This document shows, one piece after another, positions 1-8,608 of a DNA stretch of 52,143 nucleotides. Under the pieces are notes generated by a model, which saw only the letters and a program-made list of their open reading frames with translations, ran no database searches and was not told the origin of the DNA. The stretch's first letter is position 1; each line of letters starts with the position of its first letter. Both the position numbers and the translations under genes were made by a program. This stretch comes from Proteiniphilum sp. (lineage in GTDB: Bacteria > Bacteroidota > Bacteroidia > Bacteroidales > Dysgonomonadaceae): the NCBI GenBank assembly GCA_018433945.1, contig JAHDQF010000028.1:1-52143 (forward strand), in the 5' to 3' direction.

Positions 1-156
1 ACACTAATGGAACCAGTCCGCCGTTGGTTCTTCACACAAAATACAAAAAATGAGAATGATAAAAACGAATAATTAACAAGAAATCTGCATATGCGCTAAA
101 CAACTTTAGCTTTTACGCTACTGCGGAAATTAGTACAACTATAATATATTGCTGAT

Positions 157-1386
157 ATGACCCAGTTCCCAGGTACATTACTTCGCCGAGATACTTACAT
201 TGATAGAATAAAACCATTCATGCGTACTTCAATCGTCAAAGTCATGATAGGCCATCGCCGTGTTGGTAAGAGTTTTATCCTATTCCAACTTATTGAGCTT
301 ATTAAAAATGAGGAACCAGATGCCAATATTATTTATATCAATAAAGAGGATATTGAATTTACTGACATGATATCCTATCAGGAATTACACAAATATATTT
401 CGGACAGGCTTGCCCAGGATAGAAAGAACTATATATTTGTTGATGAGATTCAGGAAATTACCGATTTTAGAATTGCCATTAGGTCACTGGCACTGGATAA
501 CAATAATGATATTTATATAACAGGCAGTAATGCTGAGATGTTCTCCGCTGATTTAGCAAATGAGCTGGGTGGCAGATATATAGAATTCCGGATTTACAGT
601 CTCTCCTACCTTGAATTTCTGGATTTCCACAAGTTGCCGAACAGTGATGATTCACTCGAAAAATACATGCATTTCGGAGGGTTGCCCTATTTGATGCATC
701 TTCCACTGGAGGAGTATGTTGTGATGGAATACATCCGCAGCGTTTATGCAACGATTGTATTGCGTGATGTAATACAGAGAAAGAATATCCGGAATGCAGC
801 TTTTCTTGAACAACTCATCCGCTTTTTGGCAGACAATGTGGGGAGTCTTTTCTCATCAAAGAGTATCAGTGATTTTTTAAAGAACCAAAAAGTCAGTATT
901 TCACCTTATACCGTCTCAGAATATGCGGATGCACTAGCTGAAGCGTTTATTGTTCATCGGATAGGGCGATACGATATAACAGGGAAAAAAAATTTCGAAC
1001 GGGGTGAAAAATATTATTTCGAAAATATGGGTATTCGGAATGTTATTGCCGGATATAAACTGCAGGACAGGGCAAAACGGCTTGAAAACATTGTGTGTAA
1101 TCATCTGCTGTTTTGCGGATATGATGTTAAAGTTGGCACCCTCAACCCGGAAGAGATCGATTTTGTATGTACAAGAGGTGGCGAGACACTTTACATTCAG
1201 ACGGCCATTGCATTATCGTCTCCTGAAACCATTAAACGTGAGTTTGGCAATCTTTTAAAAATCAAAGATAATTATCCAAAGATAGTGGTATCCTGGGAAA
1301 AGGCTTTTGAGAACAGTTTTGAAGGAATATCACACATGTATATTCGTGATTTTCTCTCATCTACGCTAACTCGCGAATTGTCATAA
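157..1386 (+). CDS. AAA-type ATPase with C-terminal DUF4143-like domain
   Basis: Predicted 409-aa P-loop ATPase of the AAA_14/DUF4143 family, widespread accessory proteins of Bacteroidota and archaea with unclear function. Visible motifs: Walker A GHRRVGKS (residues 32-39), Walker B-like FVDEIQE (94-100) and a sensor-like TGSNA (122-126). The C-terminal part contains EEIDFVCTRGG, a D/E-x-D-F pattern like the restriction-endonuclease-like fold found at the end of this family, so DNA binding or cleavage is possible but only inferred. No signal peptide or membrane segment. The gene is clearly more AT-rich than the rest of the window and stands next to a SusD remnant, which suggests acquisition by transfer. 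Family assignment is confident; cellular role is unknown. Confidence 0.85.
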   Translation: MTQFPGTLLRRDTYIDRIKPFMRTSIVKVMIGHRRVGKSFILFQLIELIKNEEPDANIIYINKEDIEFTDMISYQELHKYISDRLAQDRKNYIFVDEIQEITDFRIAIRSLALDNNNDIYITGSNAEMFSADLANELGGRYIEFRIYSLSYLEFLDFHKLPNSDDSLEKYMHFGGLPYLMHLPLEEYVVMEYIRSVYATIVLRDVIQRKNIRNAAFLEQLIRFLADNVGSLFSSKSISDFLKNQKVSISPYTVSEYADALAEAFIVHRIGRYDITGKKNFERGEKYYFENMGIRNVIAGYKLQDRAKRLENIVCNHLLFCGYDVKVGTLNPEEIDFVCTRGGETLYIQTAIALSSPETIKREFGNLLKIKDNYPKIVVSWEKAFENSFEGISHMYIRDFLSSTLTRELS

Positions 1387-1453
1387 TATTTCGAATCTGT
1401 AATAAAATAAGTGTTCTTTTGCCACGAATTTAAAGAAGACAGAAGAGATTTAG

Positions 1454-1645
1454 ATTGAACAAGCACCGATTCTTGTCGACGTCACTACTACGGGTGTAGG
1501 TAAAATAACTTTGTCGGAAGGAGACTTTGGTGAGATCATCTATGATCCTGGACAACGCGAGTGGCAGGACAAAAAGTATTTGTATCCCATTCCCGAAGCC
1601 GACAGACTTAAAAACCCAAATCTGGGACAAAACCCGGGTTGGTAA
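1454..1645 (+). pseudogene. 3' remnant of a SusD/RagB-type outer membrane lipoprotein gene
   Basis: An open frame of 63 codons without a start codon, opening just after an in-frame TAG. It ends in KYLYPIPEADRLKNPNLGQN followed by PGW and a stop. This closely resembles the usual C-terminus of SusD-family glycan-binding lipoproteins (YLxPIPxxExxxNPxLxQNPGY/W). About nine tenths of a SusD gene and its SusC partner are missing. The neighbouring EEP-family hydrolase gene is a kind often found in SusC/SusD loci, so this looks like the edge of a deleted polysaccharide-utilisation locus. The call rests on recognition of the terminal motif, not on an alignment. Confidence 0.75.
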
Positions 1646-1665
1646 TCCTATTTTTATTAAATTTG

Positions 1666-1691
1666 TGAGCCCGGTAAATCGATCGGGCTCA
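1666..1691 (+). terminator. hairpin after the SusD remnant
   Basis: TGAGCCCG (1666-1673) and CGGGCTCA (1684-1691) form a perfect 8-bp stem with a 10-nt loop, followed by TTT and a run of A. It lies 20 nt after the SusD remnant stop and 17 nt before the next gene, so it is most simply the surviving terminator of the SusD gene. A TAAATTTG (1658-1665) just before it matches a -7 box, so the hairpin could instead sit in the 5' UTR of the next gene. Confidence 0.55.
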
Positions 1692-1708
1692 TTTAAAAAA
1701 AACAGAAT

Positions 1709-2560
1709 ATGAGAACAATCATCATTTGGATGTCCCTTCTCTTTTTATCTGCAACCTCGCTTTCATCCCAGAACATGCACGGATCTTCGTTAAATATCGC
1801 CACTTTTAATATCCGGATGGATACCCCAAAAGACAGCCTGGATGCATGGAGTCACCGCAAAGAGATGGTAAATGGTCTGATTCGCTTTCATGATTTCGAC
1901 ATTTTCGGCATACAGGAGGGATTTCACCATCAGATCATGGATATCCTGGAACCCGGAGATTACGCCTATGTGGGTGTAGGTCGTGATGACGGGAAAGAAG
2001 CGGGTGAGCATTCGGCCATCATTTACAAGAGAGAAAGATTTCTGGTTTTGGATAAGGGGGATTTCTGGTTTTCCGAAACACCCGATATCCCCGGAAAGGG
2101 ATGGGATGCAACCTGTTGTAACCGAATCTGTTCCTGGGCAAAGTTTAAAGATGTTGCATCCGGAAAAGCGTTTTACTTCTTTAATGTTCACTATGATCAT
2201 CAGGGAAAAGAAGCCCGCAGACAATCATCGCTCTTGTTGATGAAAAAAATCCGTCAGCTCGCCAAAGGTTATCCCGTAATTTGTACCGGCGACTTTAATG
2301 CGACCCCCGATTCAGAACCCATTCAAATCATTCTCGAAGACGGATTGCTCAACGATTCATACCGGGTTAGCCTGCAGCCTCCTTATGGAACAACCGGCAC
2401 CTTTAACTCCTTTCATTTACAAGCGGAAATGACCAGCAGAATTGATTATATCTGGACTACCAAAGATATTATGGTGAAGACATACGGGGTGCTGAATGAT
2501 GTGCAGTATGGTCATTTTCCTTCGGATCACTTTCCGGTGATGATTAACGTAAGTTTTTAG
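1709..2560 (+). CDS. endonuclease/exonuclease/phosphatase (EEP) family protein, exported
   Basis: 283-aa predicted secreted metal-dependent phosphohydrolase of the EEP superfamily. An N-terminal signal peptide (about residues 1-20, hydrophobic core IIIWMSLLFLSA, then SLSSQ) precedes the catalytic fold. Superfamily motifs in order: IATFNIR (Asn), FGIQEG (Glu), VHYDH, TGDFNATPDS (Asp/Asn) and the C-terminal SDHFPV (Asp/His). All metal and catalytic residues appear present. In Bacteroidota such exported enzymes often accompany SusC/SusD loci and may act on phosphodiesters or glycan-linked phosphate; the actual substrate cannot be read from the sequence. The SusD remnant immediately upstream supports such an origin. 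Confidence 0.85.
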   Translation: MRTIIIWMSLLFLSATSLSSQNMHGSSLNIATFNIRMDTPKDSLDAWSHRKEMVNGLIRFHDFDIFGIQEGFHHQIMDILEPGDYAYVGVGRDDGKEAGEHSAIIYKRERFLVLDKGDFWFSETPDIPGKGWDATCCNRICSWAKFKDVASGKAFYFFNVHYDHQGKEARRQSSLLLMKKIRQLAKGYPVICTGDFNATPDSEPIQIILEDGLLNDSYRVSLQPPYGTTGTFNSFHLQAEMTSRIDYIWTTKDIMVKTYGVLNDVQYGHFPSDHFPVMINVSF

Positions 2561-2610
2561 ATATTTCCGATAATCTGTCGTGTTGTCCACATCGATGCTG
2601 CCACGATGCA

Positions 2611-2650
2611 AAAAATCGCCGGATCAAAATAATTGTATCCGGCGATTTTT
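2611..2650. terminator. bidirectional terminator
   Basis: AAAAATCGCCGGA (from 2611) pairs with TCCGGCGATTTTT (to 2650), giving a 13-14 bp stem with an AT-rich loop and a run of A on one side and T on the other. It lies between the convergent EEP gene and gpmA and can end transcription from both. Confidence 0.85.
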
Positions 2651-2710
2651 ATCAAAAAAGGTTTGAGAGCGGAGTTTCGCTCAAATTTCCGGCATAAATG
2701 AGGAAGTTAG

Positions 2711-3460
2711 TTACTTTGCTTTTCCCTGATTGGCAACGGCCTCCATCAGCTTCTTGATCTCTTCGGGGTCGCCCAGGGAGTAATCTTTCTGCAGGTTCAT
2801 CTCATCATCGAACTCAAACACATAGGGCACGGCAGTAGGGAGGTTGAGGCTCACGATTTCTTCATCGGAAATGTTTTTCAGATGCTTGATGATGCCCCTC
2901 AGGCTGTTTCCGTGCGCAGCCACGATGGTTTCGTTGTATTTGGTCTTCATCTCCGGAACGATGGTATTGTTCCAGTAGGGCAGAATGCGTTCTACCGTAT
3001 CTTTCAGCGCTTCGGTAAGGGGGAGGTCTTTTTCATCCACTCCCCTGTATCGTGGGTCCTGAAACGGAGATCGTGGATCATCTTTTTCCAGGGGCAGTGG
3101 CGGCACATCGTAGCTGCGGCGCCAGATGAGTACCTGCTCGTCACCATATTTGGCAGCTGTTTCGGCCTTGTTCAGTCCCTGCAGCATGCCGTAATGTTTT
3201 TCGTTCAACCGCCAGGTCTTCTCTACCGGAATCCAGTCCAGATCCATCTCATCGAGGATCACATTCAATGTTTTCACTGCCCTCTTCAAGTAAGAGGTAT
3301 AGGCTTTTTCAAATTGAAACCCTTCTTGTTTCAGGTATTTACCTGCTTTATGGGCTTCCTCAATCCCTTTCTCGGTGAGATCTACATCGGTCCAGCCGGT
3401 AAAACGGTTCTCCTTGTTCCAGACACTTTCGCCGTGGCGAATCAATACTACTTTCTTCAT
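2711..3460 (-). CDS. gpmA: 2,3-bisphosphoglycerate-dependent phosphoglycerate mutase
   Basis: 249-aa cytoplasmic glycolytic enzyme interconverting 3- and 2-phosphoglycerate. The histidine phosphatase signature is LIRHGES, with catalytic His at residue 9. LNEKHYG supplies the acid Glu at 87, RRSYDVPP is the family's substrate-binding stretch, and the second catalytic His is in AAHGNSLRG (residue 183). Length is that of the bacterial dPGM family. It is a single-gene unit with a -7 box upstream and a shared bidirectional terminator downstream. Confidence 0.96.
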   Translation of the reverse strand: MKKVVLIRHGESVWNKENRFTGWTDVDLTEKGIEEAHKAGKYLKQEGFQFEKAYTSYLKRAVKTLNVILDEMDLDWIPVEKTWRLNEKHYGMLQGLNKAETAAKYGDEQVLIWRRSYDVPPLPLEKDDPRSPFQDPRYRGVDEKDLPLTEALKDTVERILPYWNNTIVPEMKTKYNETIVAAHGNSLRGIIKHLKNISDEEIVSLNLPTAVPYVFEFDDEMNLQKDYSLGDPEEIKKLMEAVANQGKAK

Positions 3461-3519
3461 ACACTTATTTTATTTTGTGGGTAAATAGGGTCTATTGCTG
3501 CATGCTGGTTCACGCTGTA

Positions 3520-3527
3520 CAAAACTA
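3520..3527 (-). promoter_or_regulatory. -7 box for gpmA
   Basis: Minus-strand TAGTTTTG fits the Bacteroidota -7 consensus TAnnTTTG and lies about 60 nt ahead of the gpmA start. No clear -33 TTG at the usual distance. Confidence 0.45.
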
Positions 3528-3539
3528 CATAAAATCGGC

Positions 3540-4928
3540 TTAATTTGTAGCATGGGGCGGCAAATTTCTCTGCACATCTCCCGCTTCCATCCGATTCAGC
3601 TGTCTCAGCTGGATCAGCAGCAGATAGATCGACAGCAGGGCTGCCAGCGTGTCAGAGACAGGCATTGCGATCCACAATCCGTCGAGTCCCCATAAACGGG
3701 GTAGGAAGATGATGCCCGGTATCATAAATATCAGTTGCCGGCTCAGGCTCTGAATGATGGATTTGGCTGCGAACCCGATGCTCTGGAAGAAGCTGGACGA
3801 TACAATCTGAAACCCCACCAATGGCAGGGCTGCCACGGCAATGCGGATGCCTCTTTTGGTGATGCCCATCAGTTCGGCATCGGCGGTAAAGGTGGCGGCA
3901 AAAAGTCCCGGGAAAAATGTCCCGATCAGGAAACCGGCCACGGTGATCAGCGACGCTATCTTCAGCGAATAAAAAAGTGTCTCGCGCACTCTCTTGTAAT
4001 TGCCGGCCCCGTAGTTATAGCCGATGATCGGCTGGGTACCCTGGTTGAGGCCCATGATGATCATCAGAAAGATCATCAGCACGGTGTTGATGATGCCGTA
4101 GGCTCCCACAGCCAGGTCGCCACCGTAACGTAAGAGGGAGGTATTCATCAATAGTGCGACACCCGATGCTGCTACCTGCATGCTGAAAGGCGACATTCCG
4201 ATGGAAATGATGGAAATAATGATCTTCCTGTCGAGCCGTATGTTTCTCCGTCGCAGGCGGATCAGGCTGCTCTCCTGCAGAAAATGATGCATGACAAAAA
4301 GCATCCCGATAAACATGGATATCACGGTTGCCCACGCTACCCCCTTAATCCCTAAATCAAAACCATACAAAAAGATCGGCGTGAGAATGAGACTGAAAAC
4401 GGCGCCGATGAGCATGGTGATCATCGCCTTCTTTGGATATCCCGAAGAACGCATCATCGCGTTGAAATTATAAGCAAGGCTTACGAACACATTCCCCAAC
4501 AACACAATCTGCAGGTAATCATGGGCGTAAGGCAGGGTTTGGTCACTCGCCCCAAATGCCCGCAGGATGGGGTCGAGATATATCAGGAAAAGGGTGATGA
4601 AGACGGCATTCAGCATCACTGTTAACAGCAGCGAGTTTCCCAGTATCTTTTCGGCGGTCTCCTTGTCTCTTTTTCCCAGGCTGATGGAAATGCGCGCTGC
4701 TGCACCGGCACCCACCAGCATGCCCAGGGAGGAGGTGAGATTCATTACCGGGAAGGTGATGGCCAAACCGGAGATGGCCAGTGCACCCACACCCTGCCCG
4801 ATGAAGATACGCCCAATCACATTGTACATCACAGAGACCATAGTCCCCACGATGCCCGGCAGTGCATAGTCCCACACCAGACTGCTGATCTTTTTGGTTT
4901 GGAAAGCTATTTCTTTTTCTGTTTGCAA
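3540..4928 (-). CDS. MATE family multidrug/cation antiporter
   Basis: 462-aa inner-membrane transporter of the multidrug and toxin extrusion family, exporting organic compounds in exchange for Na+ or H+. The N-terminus (KISSLVWDYALPGIVGTMVS, then NVIGRIFIGQG) is the typical first helix pair, and about 12 hydrophobic segments follow in two repeated halves; length is normal. No ATG is available at the expected N-terminus: the frame opens after TAA at 4953-4955 and the best start is TTG at 4928-4926, giving MQTEKE. It may be cotranscribed with the 48-codon frame ending 19 nt upstream. Substrate cannot be predicted. Confidence 0.92.
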   Translation of the reverse strand: MQTEKEIAFQTKKISSLVWDYALPGIVGTMVSVMYNVIGRIFIGQGVGALAISGLAITFPVMNLTSSLGMLVGAGAAARISISLGKRDKETAEKILGNSLLLTVMLNAVFITLFLIYLDPILRAFGASDQTLPYAHDYLQIVLLGNVFVSLAYNFNAMMRSSGYPKKAMITMLIGAVFSLILTPIFLYGFDLGIKGVAWATVISMFIGMLFVMHHFLQESSLIRLRRRNIRLDRKIIISIISIGMSPFSMQVAASGVALLMNTSLLRYGGDLAVGAYGIINTVLMIFLMIIMGLNQGTQPIIGYNYGAGNYKRVRETLFYSLKIASLITVAGFLIGTFFPGLFAATFTADAELMGITKRGIRIAVAALPLVGFQIVSSSFFQSIGFAAKSIIQSLSRQLIFMIPGIIFLPRLWGLDGLWIAMPVSDTLAALLSIYLLLIQLRQLNRMEAGDVQRNLPPHATN

Positions 4929-4947
4929 AATATAAAATTCTAATAAC

Positions 4948-5094
4948 CTATTTTATTCTCATACTCTCAAGTGCCAGCCTGTCAGGTTCCTGCTTGCCGC
5001 GGTTGCCGATCAGTGCCAGGTTGCGGAGGGTTTGGTCGATATCCTCATCGGCAATTTCCTCCTGAGCTGTCACAGGGAATGCAAAAATAGTCAT
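4948..5094 (-). CDS. small ORF upstream of the MATE gene, possible relic
   Basis: 48 codons from ATG at 5094. The product begins MTIFAFPVTAQEE, which resembles the end of a signal peptide with a cleavage site after TAQ, and continues with a charged stretch containing DEDIDQTLRNLALIGNRGKQ. Codon composition looks like neighbouring real genes. An in-frame stop lies just upstream of the ATG, so the hydrophobic core of a longer signal peptide may have been lost. It ends 19 nt before the MATE start on the same strand. I do not recognise it; it may be a small exported protein, a leader or a gene fragment. Confidence 0.35.
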   Translation of the reverse strand: MTIFAFPVTAQEEIADEDIDQTLRNLALIGNRGKQEPDRLALESMRIK

Positions 5095-5147
5095 AATTCT
5101 TCACAATCACAGTTTGAAGGGTGACTCCTTTTTTTTGGCTGAGGCCT

Positions 5148-5177
5148 TGTATTTTCCGATAATTGATTCTATCTTTG
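5148..5177 (+). promoter_or_regulatory. promoter of the DUF2851 gene
   Basis: TATCTTTG (5170-5177) matches TAnnTTTG, with TTG about 20 nt upstream. Transcription should begin near 5184, downstream of the ATG at 5179, so the ATG at 5197 is the translation start. Confidence 0.65.
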
Positions 5178-5196
5178 GATGTTAATCTGTTGCGTG

Positions 5197-6489
5197 ATGA
5201 ATAGTCAGGAGCAGTTACTACACTACGTCTGGAAGTACCGGTTGTATCCCTCCGGCAGCCTGGTAACCGCTGATGGCAACCGGGTGGAGGTGATTGATCC
5301 GGGGTTGCAAAACATGCATGCCGGTCCCGATTTCTTCAATGCCAAAGTGCGAATCGGTGATGTCTTGTGGGCCGGTAATGTGGAGATTCACACCTCATCG
5401 GCAGAATGGTATCTACATGGGCATCACCTCGATCCGGTATACAACTCAGTGATTCTTCATCTTGCCGGCCGGATCAACAGAGAGGTGCTGAATCAAAAAG
5501 GAGAGAGCGTACCCCAGTTGTTGCTGCCTCTTCCCGAAAGAGTGAGCGCAAACGCTGACTATCTGCTGCAGAGTGATCATCCTCTTCCCTGCCGTGATTT
5601 TCTCGCCTCCATGGATCAACGGCTGATCCGCTCATGGTTGGATGATCTTAGCCTGGAGCGGTTGGAGCGCAAGTGCAACGAGATAGACACCCACCTGGAA
5701 TGTTTTCACCACTCATGGGATGAGGTTTTTTATGTGATTCTCACACGGAACTTCGGCTTCGGCATCAACAGCCGGCCGTTCGAGTTGCTGGCACTCTCAA
5801 TCCCATTCAATTATATCCTGAGGCACAACGATGAGCTGATGATGGTGGAGGCATTGCTTTTCGGGCAGGCTGGCCTGCTGATGGAGCCTGGAGTGAATGA
5901 TCCATATTACCGCCAACTGCAGTCAGACTATCAATTCCTCAGTGCCAAGTATGGGTTGAAAAGCCTGGAGAGCCACCTGTTCCGGAAGATGAGGATCCGT
6001 CCCCACTCTTTCCCTCACGTTCGTATTGCCCAGTTAGCCTCACTCCTTCAGCAGTCGGGTCGCCTATTCTCAACGATCCTTGAAACAGAAGATCTTCTCC
6101 GGCTCACACAGCTCTTCCGCTGTGAACCCTCTCCCTATTGGTCCACCCATTACTCCTTTGGGAAGGTGTCGCCCAAAACAACCAAATCACTCGGGGCTGC
6201 TTCTATTGACATCCTGCTCATGAACACCGTTGTCCCAATTTTGTTTGCATACGGTAGATATACCGACCTGGAAGAGTATTGCGAAAGGGCCTTGAAGCTG
6301 TTATCCTCTCTCAAGCCGGAGAAAAACAGGATCACACGTATGTTTCTGGATGTTGGGATTGAGCCTGCCAGTGCTTTCCATAGCCAGGCATTGATACAGC
6401 TCAAAAAGGAGTATTGTGATCCCAAAAAGTGCCTATATTGCAGGATAGGTCATTCCCTTCTTTCCTCTCCGGAACCATTTATTCGTTGA
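5197..6489 (+). CDS. DUF2851 family protein
   Basis: 430-aa cytoplasmic protein of the DUF2851 family, conserved in Bacteroidota and without an established function. The N-terminal block LLHYVWKYRLYPSGSLVTADG, then HAGPDFFNAKVRIGD, VLWAGNVEIHTSSAEWYLHGH and NSVILHLA, is the recognisable core. The C-terminus carries a cysteine cluster, KKEYCDPKKCLYCRIG, that could bind metal. Start chosen at ATG 5197 rather than 5179 because the promoter predicts transcription starting between them, and because MNSQEQLLHYVW matches the usual family N-terminus. It is a separate unit, followed by the promoter of the next gene. Confidence 0.85.
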   Translation: MNSQEQLLHYVWKYRLYPSGSLVTADGNRVEVIDPGLQNMHAGPDFFNAKVRIGDVLWAGNVEIHTSSAEWYLHGHHLDPVYNSVILHLAGRINREVLNQKGESVPQLLLPLPERVSANADYLLQSDHPLPCRDFLASMDQRLIRSWLDDLSLERLERKCNEIDTHLECFHHSWDEVFYVILTRNFGFGINSRPFELLALSIPFNYILRHNDELMMVEALLFGQAGLLMEPGVNDPYYRQLQSDYQFLSAKYGLKSLESHLFRKMRIRPHSFPHVRIAQLASLLQQSGRLFSTILETEDLLRLTQLFRCEPSPYWSTHYSFGKVSPKTTKSLGAASIDILLMNTVVPILFAYGRYTDLEEYCERALKLLSSLKPEKNRITRMFLDVGIEPASAFHSQALIQLKKEYCDPKKCLYCRIGHSLLSSPEPFIR

Positions 6490-6551
6490 TCTTTCAGCGC
6501 TATTTTCACTAATTTTCTGAATTCATTTTCAATAAAATGGGTAAATGATTG

Positions 6552-6559
6552 TATTTTTG
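6552..6559 (+). promoter_or_regulatory. -7 box for the Ig-like lipoprotein gene
   Basis: TATTTTTG matches TAnnTTTG. It predicts transcription from about 6566, which excludes the ATG at 6545 and supports the start at 6596. Confidence 0.6.
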
Positions 6560-6595
6560 CCGGGGGAATTGACAAACTCATTCGAACGCAGTACA

Positions 6596-8563
6596 ATGTT
6601 GAACAAAATTTTCTCATTTTTCTCGTTTCTATTTCTTGCAATGACATCTGTGGTTGTCCTTTATTCCTGCGCCAACATTGCAGCCCCCACGGGTGGTGCA
6701 TATGATGTGGATCCACCGGTGGTGAGACGTTCAACACCCGATTTCAACGCACGCAACAGCACCACTAAAAGAATTGAGATTGAATTCGATGAGAACATCA
6801 AGATCAAAACACCCAATGAGAAGGTGATCATCACCCCACCTCAGCAGAGCATGGCGGTGATTCGATCCATCGGCAGAAAGGCAGTGGTGGAACTAAACGA
6901 TGAGCTGCTGCCAAACACCACCTATACCATTGACTTCACCGATGCAATTGTGGACAATAACGAAGAGAATCCCCTCGAGAATTTTGTCTTTTCCTTTTCC
7001 ACCGGCGATCAGCTCGATACATTGTCGATCTCGGGCAAGGTATTGTCGGCATCCGATCTGGAACCTGCTACCGGTATCTATGTGGGTATCCACTCTAACT
7101 TCGATGATACCGTTTTCACCCGTGTCCCCTTTGAACGCATCTCCCGCACCGATTCACGCGGTCAGTTTACTGTCAGGGGAATGTCGCCGGGAAAGTACAG
7201 GGTCTTTGCGTTGGGTGACCTGAACAGAGATTACAAGTATGACAATCCGCAGGAGGTGATTGCTTTTCTCGATTCAACGGTTACACCCTCAGTGATGCCG
7301 GCAGTACGCCAGGATACCATCTTTCTTGACAGCCTCACCATTGACACCATCAAAACGGTTCAATATACCCGTTTTCTGCCGGATAATTTACTGCTACGCT
7401 CTTTTGTGACTGATTTTCAGCGGAAATACCTGCAGCAGCATGAGCGTCCTGAACCGCATCGTCTCCTGCTGCAGTTTGCTGCACCCGCCCCTATGCCCAC
7501 ATTCACACTCATGCGTCCCGAACAGCCCGATAAGGAGTGGTATGTCCTGGAAAAAAACAGAGGGAATGACTCTCTGCAACTATGGATTACCGACTCCCTG
7601 GTGTACCGCGAGGATTCCCTCATAATGAAAATCAACTATTTTCGAACCGATTCCCTCAATCGTGATTACATCGACACCGACACGCTTTTATTTACCGTTC
7701 GAGGAGCAGCACGACAGCGACGGACGGAAAGGCAAACGAAAAAGGATGAAAGTGATACCATTGCAGAACCCATCTCTTTTCTGGAGATGAAAACGAATCT
7801 ACAGAGCACGTTTGAACTCTTCAACCCCGTGCGGATAGAGTTTGCTGAGCCGGTGGTGCGGTTCGACTCCACCTTCCTGCAACTGCTCCTTCAGGAGGAC
7901 TCACTCTTTCATCCTACACCCTATCGTTTTGAGAGGGATACACTTAACCCCCGTAGATACATTGTTCGAACCTCCTGGGTGCCTGGAGGGAAATACAAAC
8001 TGGTGGTCGATTCTGCCGCCATCATCAGCCATTACGGACGCTGGAACAATGGTTTTGAACAGGCTTTCACCGTGAAGGATCTGGATCAGTATGGCAATCT
8101 GGAGATGGTGATCAGCGGTATCCCTGAAGGGAAAGCTGCTTTTGTGGAGCTGCTGAACAAAGAAGATAAACCTTTTCGGAAAAGTTCTGTCAAAGAGAAC
8201 AGCGCCCGCTTTCAGGATCTGCTCCCCGGTGAGTTTTATGCACGCCTGGTGATCGACGAGGATGGGGATGGTTACTGGACCACCGGCAACTATGAGGCAA
8301 ACCGCCAACCGGAACTGGTTTTCTATTATCCCGGTAAGCTCGTAATCAGGGCTTTCTCTGATCATCTCGAAGATTGGGACATCGAAAGTGTGCCGGTGAT
8401 CCGGCAAAAACCGCTGGAGATCACCAAGAATAAACCGGAACAAAAGAAAAGGAGAGATCCCAATATGGAAAGAGAAAGAACGCAACAGCAGCAAAGCTCG
8501 CCCTTTTCTGGTGCGGGGGGAGGCAGAAGTATTGGCGGAACGGGCGGTATGCGCCAGATGTAG
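6596..8563 (+). CDS. Ig-like (Big_5) domain lipoprotein
   Basis: 655-aa predicted surface or periplasmic lipoprotein. The N-terminus is a lipoprotein signal with lipobox VLYSC (Cys25). Residues about 30-130 form a Big_5/SbsA Ig-like domain: DVDPPVVRRSTP, IEIEFDENIKI and NTTYTIDFTDAIVDNNEENP. Further beta-sandwich repeats follow, with SGKVLSASDLEPATGIYVGI and GKYRVFALGDLNRDYKYDNP resembling carboxypeptidase-regulatory-like folds. The tail is a basic linker (KPEQKKRRDPNMERERTQQQ) ending in a Gly-rich segment. Such proteins are common in Bacteroidota; function is unknown, perhaps structural or adhesive. Followed by DUF3108, 45 nt away and probably cotranscribed. Confidence 0.85.
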   Translation: MLNKIFSFFSFLFLAMTSVVVLYSCANIAAPTGGAYDVDPPVVRRSTPDFNARNSTTKRIEIEFDENIKIKTPNEKVIITPPQQSMAVIRSIGRKAVVELNDELLPNTTYTIDFTDAIVDNNEENPLENFVFSFSTGDQLDTLSISGKVLSASDLEPATGIYVGIHSNFDDTVFTRVPFERISRTDSRGQFTVRGMSPGKYRVFALGDLNRDYKYDNPQEVIAFLDSTVTPSVMPAVRQDTIFLDSLTIDTIKTVQYTRFLPDNLLLRSFVTDFQRKYLQQHERPEPHRLLLQFAAPAPMPTFTLMRPEQPDKEWYVLEKNRGNDSLQLWITDSLVYREDSLIMKINYFRTDSLNRDYIDTDTLLFTVRGAARQRRTERQTKKDESDTIAEPISFLEMKTNLQSTFELFNPVRIEFAEPVVRFDSTFLQLLLQEDSLFHPTPYRFERDTLNPRRYIVRTSWVPGGKYKLVVDSAAIISHYGRWNNGFEQAFTVKDLDQYGNLEMVISGIPEGKAAFVELLNKEDKPFRKSSVKENSARFQDLLPGEFYARLVIDEDGDGYWTTGNYEANRQPELVFYYPGKLVIRAFSDHLEDWDIESVPVIRQKPLEITKNKPEQKKRRDPNMERERTQQQQSSPFSGAGGGRSIGGTGGMRQM

Positions 8564-8608
8564 GTTCGCAATAATGCGGATCGATTCAAAAAAAAAACAG
8601 TTGTGAGG

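Noticed and set aside
1-72. Open frame from the window edge to TAA at 70-72 that could be the end of a gene
   Set aside because: Only 23 codons, no recognisable family, and another short open frame overlaps it; a small hairpin at 10-30 would lie within it. Not enough to call.
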